DNA from: Rhizorhabdus histidinilytica
Lineage (GTDB): Bacteria > Pseudomonadota > Alphaproteobacteria > Sphingomonadales > Sphingomonadaceae
Length of the DNA: 64,000 nucleotides
Direction: 5' to 3'
Assembly: GCF_900167915.1 (NCBI RefSeq)
Contig: NZ_FUYM01000001.1
Span: forward strand, 1-64,000
The notes beneath the pieces are model-generated. The model ran no database searches. It was not told the origin of the DNA and was given only the letters and a program-made list of their open reading frames with translations. Below are positions 1-7,970 of the stretch, one piece after another. Position numbers and translations under genes: made by a program. Positions within the stretch are counted from its first letter, which is position 1. Each line of letters starts with the position of its first letter.

Positions 1-377
1 GGAAGATAACGGCGCTTCTGCTCCTCCGATCCATAGGCGTAGATCGGGTACATGACGAGGCTCGACTGCACCGACATCATCGAACGATAGCCCGAATCCA
101 CCCGCTCGACCTCGCGCGCGACCAGGCCGTAGGCGACATAGCTGGCATTGGCGCCGCCATATTCCTCGGGAAGCGTCGCGCCCAGCAGGCCGGCGGCGCC
201 CATCGCCGGGAACAGTTCGGGCGCATCGACCTCTTCGCGATAGGCCGCGATCACCCGCGTCTGCAGCTCGGACTGGGCGAAGCCGTGCGCGGCGTCGCGG
301 ATCATCCGCTCTTCGTCGGTGAGCTGATCGTCCAATCCGAACGGATCGGCCCAGTCGAACGCAGCGAATTTGGACAT
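1..377 (-). CDS. gcdH: glutaryl-CoA dehydrogenase, N-terminal part (runs off the left edge)
   Basis: Acyl-CoA dehydrogenase of the glutaryl-CoA type, which oxidatively decarboxylates glutaryl-CoA to crotonyl-CoA in lysine, tryptophan and glutarate breakdown using FAD. Only about the first 125 residues lie in the window. They begin [20 protein letters not shown] and continue with an all-helical N-terminal domain; the stretch [13 protein letters not shown] is typical of this family. The start is fixed by an AGGGAGAT ribosome site upstream. It is divergent from a LysR gene, and LysR regulators of gcdH (GcdR) are known in other proteobacteria. Assignment to GcdH rather than another acyl-CoA dehydrogenase rests on the N-terminal wording and the context. 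Confidence 0.85.
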   Translation of the reverse strand, partial: MSKFAAFDWADPFGLDDQLTDEERMIRDAAHGFAQSELQTRVIAAYREEVDAPELFPAMGAAGLLGATLPEEYGGANASYVAYGLVAREVERVDSGYRSMMSVQSSLVMYPIYAYGSEEQKRRYL

Positions 378-447
378 GCGGATCTCCCTTCGGCGAACTG
401 TCTGACCGACTTGCAAAATCCTGACGAGAGCCGAAAAGAGGATATTC

Positions 448-457
448 AATCGCGATT
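448..457. promoter_or_regulatory. palindrome AATCGCGATT in the gcdH-lysR gap
   Basis: A perfect 10-bp palindrome lies 12 bp before the LysR start, in the 92-bp divergent gap with gcdH. Its position suits autoregulation by the LysR protein and control of gcdH. A palindrome of this length can occur by chance, so the role is inferred. Confidence 0.3.
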
Positions 458-469
458 TGGAATAAAGAG

Positions 470-1369
470 ATGATCGATGGCGAGGGGCTGGCGGCGTTTA
501 TCGCGGTCGCGGACCTGCGAAGCTTCTCGCGCGCGGCCGACCGGCTGGGCATCGCCCAATCGGTGGTGAGCAAGCGGCTGCGGCGGCTGGAGGATCAGAT
601 CGGCGCCCAGCTCATCGATCGTTCGGTCCGTACCGATATCCGCCTGACCCGCATAGGCGCAGCCTTCCTGCCGGAGGCGTCCGAGGCTTTCGCCAAGCTG
701 ACGGCCACCGAACGGCTCGGTTGGAACCTCGGTCGCGGCAGCAGCGGGCCGTTGCAGATCGGCTTCGTATTCTCGGCGGCGATCAGTGGCGTCCTGGGCC
801 GCATATTGTCTGCGCTGCGCAAGGAGCTGCCCGACCTTCGGCTCGTGCCCCGCTTGATGGAAACGCCCGAACAGCTCGCCGCACTGGATGCGGGGCGGCT
901 GGACATCGGCCTGATCCGCCCGCGCCCCTCCTATCCCGCCCGATGCCGTGCGCTGCAGGCGCATTGTGAAGATCTGGTCGTCTGCCTGTCGGCCGAGCAT
1001 CCCTTGTCTGCCCAGGCCGCCCTGTCGCCCCGCCAATTGGCCGACCAGCGCTTCATCGTTCCACAGTTTCACGAGCAGGTCGGGCTGATCGACAATATCC
1101 GCAGGCTTGCCGAGGCGGGGGGATTCGATTTGCAGCCGGTCGTCCGCACCGACGACTTCGTCACCGCGGCGTGCCTGGCGGCGGCTGGCGAAGGCGTGGT
1201 CCTGGCCCCGGCATCGCTCTCCAGGCTGCAGCTGGACGGGCTGCAATACAGGGCGCTCCGTGATTTCGACGAGCAGCTCCGGACCATGCTCGTCCATCAT
1301 GTCGAGGCACCGGGCGAGGCGCTGCGCGTCATCCTGCGGACATTGGAAGGCACCGCTCCACATCCGTGA
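470..1369 (+). CDS. LysR-family transcriptional regulator
   Basis: A 299-residue LysR-type regulator. The N-terminal winged helix-turn-helix (about residues 1-60) includes [20 protein letters not shown], and a periplasmic-binding-like effector domain follows. Length is normal for the family. It is divergent from the glutaryl-CoA dehydrogenase gene with a 92-bp shared promoter gap, the usual arrangement for a LysR protein that controls its neighbour. That makes a GcdR-like role in glutarate/lysine degradation the leading guess. The ligand cannot be read from the sequence. Confidence 0.88.
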   Translation: MIDGEGLAAFIAVADLRSFSRAADRLGIAQSVVSKRLRRLEDQIGAQLIDRSVRTDIRLTRIGAAFLPEASEAFAKLTATERLGWNLGRGSSGPLQIGFVFSAAISGVLGRILSALRKELPDLRLVPRLMETPEQLAALDAGRLDIGLIRPRPSYPARCRALQAHCEDLVVCLSAEHPLSAQAALSPRQLADQRFIVPQFHEQVGLIDNIRRLAEAGGFDLQPVVRTDDFVTAACLAAAGEGVVLAPASLSRLQLDGLQYRALRDFDEQLRTMLVHHVEAPGEALRVILRTLEGTAPHP

Positions 1370-1450
1370 CGCGCCGCCTTTCGGTTCATCCGCGCCCGGC
1401 AGGGCGGAAATCCGTGGACCTCGCCGCCGGTCCGCCGCTAGGGTCGGGAC

Positions 1451-2101
1451 ATGAGGGACGCGATCACCACGACCACCGACGGTGCGACCGGGCGCCGCTA
1501 CACGCAGGCGCGCGGGCGGGCCCGGCGCGAGGCGCTGGTGCAGGCCGCGCGCGACTTGCTGCAGGAGCGTGAGATCGACGACATCACCCTGCCGATGGTG
1601 TCGGAAGCGGCGAATATCCCGTCCAGCTCGACCTATCACTTCTTCCCCGACCTGCGGGAGCTCTACAAGGAGCTGGCGCGGACCATCTCCGACGAGATGG
1701 CGAGCGTCGAACCCACGGTCGGCGCCGATGCGTCGTGGCAGGCGATCATCGGCACCTTCCTCACCGCTTCCGCCGACTATTTCAATGCCGACGCGGCGGC
1801 GCGCCAGCTCATCCTCGGGCCGCGGACGACGCCCGACATCCGCCAGGCCGGCTGCCATGACGACTATCGCTTCGGCGTGCAGCTCCACGCGGCGCTGAGC
1901 GCACGCTTCCACCTGCCCGAACTGGCCGAGCCGGTCGCCATCTTCTTCCGCGCGATCGTCATCGCCGACGCCTTCTTCGCGCTGTCGGTGCTCGAGGACG
2001 GGGTCATCACCCGCCACATGGTCGAAGAGGCGAGCCGCGCTGCCACCGCCTATCTGGGCAACTACCTGCCGCCGGTCCTGCAGCGCAAGCGCAGCCACTG
2101 A
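1451..2101 (+). CDS. TetR-family transcriptional regulator
   Basis: A 216-residue TetR-type repressor. The N-terminal helix-turn-helix covers about residues 20-70, with the signature region ITLPMVSEAANIPSSSTYHF, followed by an all-helical ligand domain. The start has only a weak GGGTCGGG ribosome site. It lies tail to tail with the Tat-exported oxidoreductase gene, and the nearest obvious operator-like repeats are those upstream of that gene and the TonB receptor at 4211-4428. A regulatory link to that module is plausible from position alone. Confidence 0.85.
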   Translation: MRDAITTTTDGATGRRYTQARGRARREALVQAARDLLQEREIDDITLPMVSEAANIPSSSTYHFFPDLRELYKELARTISDEMASVEPTVGADASWQAIIGTFLTASADYFNADAAARQLILGPRTTPDIRQAGCHDDYRFGVQLHAALSARFHLPELAEPVAIFFRAIVIADAFFALSVLEDGVITRHMVEEASRAATAYLGNYLPPVLQRKRSH

Positions 2102-2106
2102 ACGAG

Positions 2107-2142
2107 GACGGCCCAGTCCCCCCGCCAGGGAACCGGGCCGTC
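2107..2142. terminator. hairpin between convergent genes
   Basis: Arms GACGGCCC and GGGCCGTC flank a 20-base loop, 5 bp after the TetR stop. A second weaker inverted repeat, GACCGG/CCGGTC, follows near 2156-2190. There is no clear T-run, so this may be a weak or bidirectional terminator separating the converging genes. Confidence 0.4.
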
Positions 2143-2197
2143 GATCGGCGATGAGGACCGGGAAGGGGGTTCACCGGTCCATATCCCCGAACCGGAA

Positions 2198-4138
2198 CTA
2201 GAGCATCGGCAGCACCTGCTTCGCCGCGCGCTCGCCCTCCAGCGCGGCGGTCTCCCACATCTGCGCGCCCGACAGCTCCGAATGGCCGAAGGCGATGCGG
2301 TGCCAGGGCTCGCGCAGCACGTCCTTCGCCGCCTTCTGGCCGTTGCGGCCGAAGTGGAAGCCGGGCGGGGCGACCATATAGGCATGGCCCTGCCGGTTGG
2401 TGACGATCCCGGCGATGTCGCGTTCGGCGTCGAAGCCATAGGGGCCGAACATCTTGGTGAACTGGTCGCGCACCTGCGCCTCGATATCGGCATAGGACAT
2501 CGAGAAGAGCATCATCCTCGCCTGGGTGCACTGGTCGGGCCATGCGACGCCGGGGATCAGGAAGGGGATGTACTGCGTCAGCACCACCGGCTTGTTCGGA
2601 TCCAGCGGCTGCGGTTCGTGCCCGTCGATGACGAGGTTGCGGCGCAGGCTCGTCCACCAGCCGAGCCCCTCGAACCAGCGGATGCCGGCGACGCCGAGCT
2701 TGTCGAGGAACTTCCAGTTCCTGAGCGCGACGTTGATCACCAGCATCGGCGCATGGTGGAATTCCTGCATCGCCGCGCGATACTTGGCGTCGATATCGTG
2801 ACAGATGCGGCGGTTGGCGTGCTGCTGCCCGGCGCAGATCACCGCCTTGCCGCGCACGCTGACCAGCTTGCCGTCCTTGTCATAGGTGACGCGCACCGTC
2901 CTGGCCCTGGCCGGCTTGCCCTCGTGGACGACAGAGAAGACCGTGCTCGACAGGCGCAGCCGCACCCTCTGACCGGGCAGATCGAGCTGATCCCAGCGGA
3001 CCTGGCTTTCCATCAGCCCGTAGAGGCTGTCGTCGCCGCTCAGCGCCTCGGGCTTGGCGAGCTTCAGGAAACGCTTCGCGGCGATCGTGTTGCCGCCCGG
3101 GAAGGTCGCCAGAAAGATCGTATCGGTGGGGTCGGCGCCGCCATGCTGATAGCGGTAATAGCCGATCACTCCCGGCATCAGGTAATTATAGGCCGAATAG
3201 GCGGAGATCACGTCGCCGCCCTGGCCGCAACCCATGGCGGCCATCACCGGGTTCAGCACGTCGAGCACGCCGTCGATACAGTCGGCCGGCACCTCGGCGA
3301 CGTTCAGCAGGAACTCCCTGTAGGTCATCGTGTCGAGCCACTGCGCCCAGTCGTCGCGGACCGGCGGCGTGCGGTAGAGCTCGAGGTCGACCAGCGCCTT
3401 CTTGACCTTCTCGGGAATGGGCGCGTCGCGGAAGCCGTTGCGCCACGGATTCTTCACCATGCCCTTGCCCTCATAATAGAAGGCGGTGTCGGCCATCTCC
3501 CAGGAGATGTGCATCGGGCCCCAGGCGTCACGCGGCACCAGGATCGGTTGCGACAGGTTCTCGGGCTCCTGATAGGTGAACTCCTCCGGATAGCCGAGTT
3601 CCTTGAGGAACGGGCTGCCGAAGCCGAATTGCTCGGCCGGCGCGAAGGGGACGACGATGCCGGTGGAGCCCTGGGGCGCGGTCAGGCGATAGCCGTCGAC
3701 GTCGAACTCGTTCTGCTTGGCCTCGCCGCCGAAGATCGCGTGCTGGTCGAGGATCAGGATCTTCGCCGACGGATTGTCGCGCGCGGCGACGAAGGCGGAG
3801 GTGAGGCCCGAGATGCCGGCGCCGACGATGATCAGGTCGTAGAGATCGTCCACCAGCGGGGCGTCGGCGATCCGCTTGTCGAGATCGCCGTTGCGGATAT
3901 GGCCGTGGGCGGCGTTGACGACGACATGGGTGTTGCCGTTCTTGCCGGCATAGTCGCCGACGCCGCCGGGGCCGGTCCAGTCGGGTCCCAGTCCGGTGAG
4001 CGGACTCGGCACGGTCTGCGCCTGTGCCCCGGCCGTCATCGCCGGCGCGCCCATCGTCAGCAGCGCCGCGCCCGACCCGATCATGGTGCCGCCGATGAAG
4101 TCCCGGCGCGTCACCTTTTCTTCCCCTAGTCCGTTCAT
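2198..4138 (-). CDS. Tat-exported FAD/NAD(P)-binding oxidoreductase related to spermidine dehydrogenase
   Basis: A 646-residue flavoprotein. The N-terminus has a twin-arginine signal (VTRRDFIGG, then a hydrophobic stretch and AGAQAQ), so it should act in the periplasm. A Rossmann dinucleotide site is seen at residues 106-111 (GAGISG), followed by ILILDQHAIFGGEAKQNEF, which resembles the spermidine dehydrogenase (SpdH) group of FAD amine oxidases. The start has a strong GGGAGGG ribosome site. It is divergent from a TonB-dependent receptor across an AT-rich gap with repeated operator-like motifs, so receptor and enzyme may handle one substrate. Polyamine oxidation is a family-based guess; the true substrate is unknown. 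Confidence 0.8.
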   Translation of the reverse strand: MNGLGEEKVTRRDFIGGTMIGSGAALLTMGAPAMTAGAQAQTVPSPLTGLGPDWTGPGGVGDYAGKNGNTHVVVNAAHGHIRNGDLDKRIADAPLVDDLYDLIIVGAGISGLTSAFVAARDNPSAKILILDQHAIFGGEAKQNEFDVDGYRLTAPQGSTGIVVPFAPAEQFGFGSPFLKELGYPEEFTYQEPENLSQPILVPRDAWGPMHISWEMADTAFYYEGKGMVKNPWRNGFRDAPIPEKVKKALVDLELYRTPPVRDDWAQWLDTMTYREFLLNVAEVPADCIDGVLDVLNPVMAAMGCGQGGDVISAYSAYNYLMPGVIGYYRYQHGGADPTDTIFLATFPGGNTIAAKRFLKLAKPEALSGDDSLYGLMESQVRWDQLDLPGQRVRLRLSSTVFSVVHEGKPARARTVRVTYDKDGKLVSVRGKAVICAGQQHANRRICHDIDAKYRAAMQEFHHAPMLVINVALRNWKFLDKLGVAGIRWFEGLGWWTSLRRNLVIDGHEPQPLDPNKPVVLTQYIPFLIPGVAWPDQCTQARMMLFSMSYADIEAQVRDQFTKMFGPYGFDAERDIAGIVTNRQGHAYMVAPPGFHFGRNGQKAAKDVLREPWHRIAFGHSELSGAQMWETAALEGERAAKQVLPML

Positions 4139-4210
4139 CGTTGCTGGTCCCTCCCGTCCGGCCTTCCGCCGGTCACGCCCCGCATAGTGCCAAAGCTCGA
4201 TCTCGCTGGC

Positions 4211-4428
4211 AATCGAGATTCTCGATTCGAATTGACTTTCTTGTGGAGGTGGAATTTTACGCCGCTACTGAGCCCTAGAGCCAGGCCGTTGATGCGATAT
4301 TGCCTTATAAATATAGGTATTTTAATAATTTTTGATTGTAGAGAAGAGATGTTTCCCGCCCGATTGACAGGGACTGGATGAAGCGAGATACTCGATTCAA
4401 TTCGAAAAGTAGCTCGAATGAAATCGAG
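4211..4428. promoter_or_regulatory. AT-rich divergent promoter region with repeated CTCGATT/AATCGAG half-sites
   Basis: The 327-bp gap (4139-4465) between the oxidoreductase and the TonB receptor holds no gene. At 4211-4227 there is a perfect inverted repeat, AATCGAGA-T-TCTCGATT. At 4391-4405 and 4414-4428 two arms pair with 13 of 15 positions (CTCGATTCAATTCGA against the complement of TCGAATGAAATCGAG). CTCGATT or its complement therefore occurs four times. Between them, about 4296-4340, is an unusually AT-rich stretch (TTATAAATATAGG and so on) that probably carries the promoter. This looks like a paired operator for one repressor controlling both genes; the adjacent TetR protein is a candidate. 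Confidence 0.5.
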
Positions 4429-4465
4429 TCGCAGCAGGGACGGTCACCACAAGGGGAGCAAGGAA

Positions 4466-6667
4466 ATGACGCACCGATTTTCGAAATGGCTGGTATCTGT
4501 CGCGGCCGCCATGGGCGGGGCAGGGGGCGCACTGGCACAGGCTTCGGCGGACAGTGCTGCGCTCGATCCGAACGAGATCGTCGTCACCGCGCAGAAGCGG
4601 ACGCAGAGCGCCCAGGCGATCGGTGTGGCGGTTTCCGCTCTCGGCAAGGACAGCCTCGCCGCGCTGGGCCGGCAGGACGTGTCGGCGCTCGCGACACAGG
4701 TGCCGGGGCTTCAGGTCAACCAGTACAGCCCGACCGTGACCGTCTTCAACATCCGCGGCGTATCACAGAACGACTTCGCCGACAGCCAGGAGGCGCCGAT
4801 CGCCTTCTACAACGACGAGGTCTACATCAGCGCGCTCGGTGCCATTTCGGGCATGACCTACGACCTCGAACGGGTCGAGGTGCTGCGCGGCCCGCAAGGC
4901 ACGCTGTTCGGCCGCAACGCCACGGGCGGCCTCGTCCAGATCGTCTCGGCGAAACCGACCGACCATCTCGATGGCTTCGTGACCGCGACCGTCGGCAGCT
5001 ATGGCCAGGTCGCCACCGAAGGCGCGGTTGGCGGTCCCTTGAGCGACACCCTGAGGGCGCGCCTCTCCTTCACCACCAACCATGGCGGCGCCTATATAAA
5101 CAACCGGATCGGCAGGGATCTGGGCGGCTCGAAATTCTATGCGGGCCGTGTCCAGCTCGCAGGCGACGTCGGCGACGGCGGCAAGTTCAACATCAAGGTG
5201 CAGGCGCTCCGCAACGATCATGACCGGCAGGGCGGCATCTATTCGCATGCCTCGGCGGTCCCCGATGCGCTCGGCCTGGGCACCTTCATCGGAACGAACG
5301 AGAATCCGTGGGGTACCTGCAACGGTTGCGACGCCCTCGGCTATGCCGAGCCCGACCGCGATCCTTTCACGGCATCGTTCAATGGACCCAATCGGTTCAA
5401 CCGGACCTTCTGGGCGGTCACCGCACGCTATGAACAGGATCTGGGCGGCGCGACCCTGACCTCGATCACCGACTATCAGGATTTGAAGAAGCGTTACGGC
5501 GAAGATGCCGACATGTCGCCGGCCACCAACTTCTCCTATTCGACGGCCCAGGACCTGTATCAGATTTCCCAGGAGTTGCGCCTTTCGGGCGATACCGATC
5601 GGCTCAACTGGCTCGCGGGTCTCTACGGCATCAAGATTCACACCCGGAACGGCTATGTCACCGACACGACCGGCGCCTTCGGCCTGCTCGAGCAATATGA
5701 CAGCGTCCTCGACACCGAATCCGTCGCCGCCTTCGGCCAGCTCGAATATCGGCTAAGCGACCAGTTCACCGTCATCGGCGGGCTGCGCTATTCGAAGGAC
5801 TGGAAGCGTTTCGATTTCGTCCATTCCGAAAATGGCGTGCAGGATTTCGTCTTCAACAAGACGCTGTTCCCGGCGTTCGCCAAGCGCCGCTTCGGCGATT
5901 ATTCGGGCAAGATCGAGATCGACTACCGGCCCAGCCGCAACGCCTTCTTCTATGCCAGCGTCAATCGCGGCACGAAGAGCGGCGGCTTCGCGACCCAGGC
6001 CTTCGGTCCGTTCGATCCGGCCGAGCTCAGCTTCGATGGCGAAGTGCTGACCAACTATGAAGGCGGCATGAAGCTGACGCTGCTCGATCGCACGACCACC
6101 TTCAACGTCGCCGGCTTCTACTACAAATATAGCGGCTATCAGTCGTTCGAGCTGGTCGGTGTCACCCAGCTCATCCGCAACAAGCCTGCCCGCATCAAGG
6201 GGCTGGAGGTCGAATTCACCACCCGGCCGATCGTCGGTCTATACCTCCAGGCCTTCCTGACCCTGCTCGACGGCGAGGTGCGCAACGTCAGCCTGCCCGG
6301 CGGTGCCGTGCTCGACCGGGACATGCCGCAGGCGCCGTCGGTCAGCGCGGGCGGCCTGATCCGCTACGAATTCGCGGCCGGGCCAGGGCGGCTGGCGTTC
6401 CAGACCAACTGGAAGCACGACAGCCGGCAATATTTCTCGACCTTCAACGCGCCGGTCGATCGCGAGCCGGCCCGCTGGGTAGGCGATGCGCGCGTCTCCT
6501 ATGCGTTCGACGACCTGCCGATCGAGGCGGCCTTCTTCGTCAACAACCTGACCGACCGGAAGTACCGGCTCTACAATCTCGATCTGTCGGGGCCGTTCGG
6601 CTTCACCCAGCAGACCTTCGCCCGCCCGCGCCGGTTCGGCGGCAGCCTCACCTATCGGCTGAAATGA
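4466..6667 (+). CDS. TonB-dependent outer-membrane receptor
   Basis: A 733-residue TonB-dependent receptor. It starts MTHRFSKWLVSVAAAMGG with a signal peptide ending near ALAQA, then the plug domain (NEIVVTAQKR near residue 40, LRGPQGTLFGRNATGG further on), and a 22-strand-type barrel ending with an aromatic-rich C-terminus (FGGSLTYRLK). The start at 4466 follows a good AAGGGGAGCAAGGAA ribosome site and is preferred over an in-frame ATG 48 bp upstream that would put charged residues before the signal peptide. It should import a scarce ligand energised by TonB. No ferric-siderophore feature is visible; sphingomonads use such receptors for many organic substrates. Confidence 0.92.
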   Translation: MTHRFSKWLVSVAAAMGGAGGALAQASADSAALDPNEIVVTAQKRTQSAQAIGVAVSALGKDSLAALGRQDVSALATQVPGLQVNQYSPTVTVFNIRGVSQNDFADSQEAPIAFYNDEVYISALGAISGMTYDLERVEVLRGPQGTLFGRNATGGLVQIVSAKPTDHLDGFVTATVGSYGQVATEGAVGGPLSDTLRARLSFTTNHGGAYINNRIGRDLGGSKFYAGRVQLAGDVGDGGKFNIKVQALRNDHDRQGGIYSHASAVPDALGLGTFIGTNENPWGTCNGCDALGYAEPDRDPFTASFNGPNRFNRTFWAVTARYEQDLGGATLTSITDYQDLKKRYGEDADMSPATNFSYSTAQDLYQISQELRLSGDTDRLNWLAGLYGIKIHTRNGYVTDTTGAFGLLEQYDSVLDTESVAAFGQLEYRLSDQFTVIGGLRYSKDWKRFDFVHSENGVQDFVFNKTLFPAFAKRRFGDYSGKIEIDYRPSRNAFFYASVNRGTKSGGFATQAFGPFDPAELSFDGEVLTNYEGGMKLTLLDRTTTFNVAGFYYKYSGYQSFELVGVTQLIRNKPARIKGLEVEFTTRPIVGLYLQAFLTLLDGEVRNVSLPGGAVLDRDMPQAPSVSAGGLIRYEFAAGPGRLAFQTNWKHDSRQYFSTFNAPVDREPARWVGDARVSYAFDDLPIEAAFFVNNLTDRKYRLYNLDLSGPFGFTQQTFARPRRFGGSLTYRLK

Positions 6668-6684
6668 CCCCCTCGAAAGGAAAG

Positions 6685-7206
6685 ATGGAAGATATGTCCA
6701 AGTCCGTTGCTCTGCTGGCGTCCGCGCTTCTCGGCCTGTCGGTGCTGCCGGCGTCGCCGGCGCTCGCGGCCGATCCAGCTCCCGCGGTCGGCGATCTGCC
6801 GAGCGCCGGCGGCGCTGCCGTCGCCGAGTTCCGCCGGCAGGTCGACGCGCTCTACCGGATGAAGGAAGCGGCCTTCGCCAGGGATGACGCCGATACGATC
6901 GTCGATCGCTTCTACACGCGCGACGCGATCACCTTCGGGCCTGAGGGCAAGCCGGTCATCGGGCGGGAGGCCTTTCGCGACGAATATCGCAACGTCGTGA
7001 AGATCGCGAATGTGAAGGTGGAACCGGTCGCCACCCATGTCGGCACCGACGCCGCGTGGGAATGGGTCAACTTCCGCGCTTTTCCCAAGGACAAGACGCA
7101 GAAGCCCTTCACCTTCATCATGCTGTTCGTCTTCGCGAAGAAGGATGGCCATTGGATCTCGGGCGGCGACGCCTACACCGTCGGCGAGTTTCCCAAGGCG
7201 GGATGA
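6685..7206 (+). CDS. secreted NTF2-like (SnoaL/DUF4440-type) protein
   Basis: About 173 residues with a signal peptide ending ALAAD, then a single NTF2-like cone domain (pattern FARDDADTIVDRFYTRDAI, later KKDGHWISGGDAYTV). Such domains bind or isomerise small molecules, or bind peptides. It follows the TonB receptor stop by 17 bp, and an AAAGGAAAG ribosome site supports the start at 6685; ATG 6694 is an alternative. Co-transcription with the receptor suggests a periplasmic accessory for the same substrate. No catalytic residues can be assigned. Confidence 0.75.
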   Translation: MEDMSKSVALLASALLGLSVLPASPALAADPAPAVGDLPSAGGAAVAEFRRQVDALYRMKEAAFARDDADTIVDRFYTRDAITFGPEGKPVIGREAFRDEYRNVVKIANVKVEPVATHVGTDAAWEWVNFRAFPKDKTQKPFTFIMLFVFAKKDGHWISGGDAYTVGEFPKAG

Positions 7207-7228
7207 GAGGAAGGAGCTTGGTATAACC

Positions 7229-7379
7229 CGCTCATCCTGAGGAGGGACTGAGCCTTGACGAAGGCCCGTCTCGAAGGATGTTTCGAGCCTCGAACGGCCC
7301 CTTCGAGACAGCATTTCGACTACGCTCGATGCTTCCTCAGGGTGAGCGGAGACTTTTGATCCGGACCCTCAGGATGAGT
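7229..7379. repeat. dispersed hairpin repeat, copy 1
   Basis: A non-coding stretch with outer arms CGCTCATCCTGAGG (7229-7242) and CCTCAGGGTGAGCG (7335-7348), pairing at 13 of 14 bases plus one wobble. Inner pieces are GGCCCGTCTCGAAGGA and CCTTCGAGACAGCATTTCG. A further CTCAGGATGAG lies at 7368-7378. Related copies occur at 28111-28278 and 44864-45110. The copies share order and orientation of these blocks, so this is a real repeat family and not a lone terminator. Confidence 0.8.
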
Positions 7380-7403
7380 GGATATGGTGAGGGGAGGGCG
7401 GTT

Positions 7404-7799
7404 TCAGCCGCCGGTTGCGGCTGTATGGCCCCTTCCGTCCGGGCCGTTGGCAGGCGGCAGGTTGTGGCTGGCGACGGCTGTGGCGAGGTCGAGCCAGCGG
7501 ATCGGTTTGACCAGCATATGGGTCATGTCGTCCCGGGCGTCGCAGCCACGCGGATCGCCTGTGATGAACACCACCGGGATGCTGCCGAGCGAGCGGCGGA
7601 TCGACGCCACCGCGTCCACGCCCGATCCTTCGCGCAGCCTGCAGTCGGCCGTGATCAGGTCGGGCGTGCGATCGAGCGCGGCCGCGACCGCCGCTCGTTC
7701 GGTCTGGGCAAGATCGCAGCTATCCGCGCCAAGTTCGCTTAGGAAGCATTCAAGATGCGATGCGATCAGCGGCTCGTCTTCGATGATCAGGACGTGCAT
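7404..7799 (-). CDS. single-domain response regulator
   Basis: A 131-residue CheY-like receiver with no output domain. It begins MHVLIIEDEP, with acidic pocket E7/D8, phospho-acceptor D52 (ITADCRL), T80 and K98 (LVKPIRW), all matching the receiver fold. The start at 7799 has a GGAGAGG ribosome site; a longer reading upstream lacks one. No histidine kinase gene is adjacent. The nearest signalling gene is the chemoreceptor at 7971-9335, so it may act in the same chemosensory or stress pathway, but partners are unknown. Confidence 0.85.
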   Translation of the reverse strand: MHVLIIEDEPLIASHLECFLSELGADSCDLAQTERAAVAAALDRTPDLITADCRLREGSGVDAVASIRRSLGSIPVVFITGDPRGCDARDDMTHMLVKPIRWLDLATAVASHNLPPANGPDGRGHTAATGG

Positions 7800-7970
7800 G
7801 ATCCTCTCCACCGATTCAGGGTCGTCAAGCCATCGACTTGAACAAGGTTCCCCATTCATCGACCAATTGGCCGAACCTCCAGCTTAACCGATGTCGATTT
7901 CTCGGCCAACCAGGAAAATTCGGGGCACTCGTCGTCGGTTTTTCGGTGGTCGCCGCGCCCGGCGCGGCCG

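Noticed and set aside
446-2098. Long open frame antisense to the LysR and TetR genes
   Set aside because: High-GC DNA gives long antisense frames; this one spans two well-recognised genes and has no domain or ribosome site.
2282-4129. 615-codon frame antisense to the Tat oxidoreductase
   Set aside because: Composition is typical of a complement-strand shadow (Arg/Asp/Ala-rich), and the opposite strand has a clear flavoprotein with signal and ribosome site.
7229-7379. Hairpin repeat as a CRISPR or a tRNA-like element
   Set aside because: No regularly spaced direct repeats and no cloverleaf; it is an inverted-repeat element with dispersed copies.
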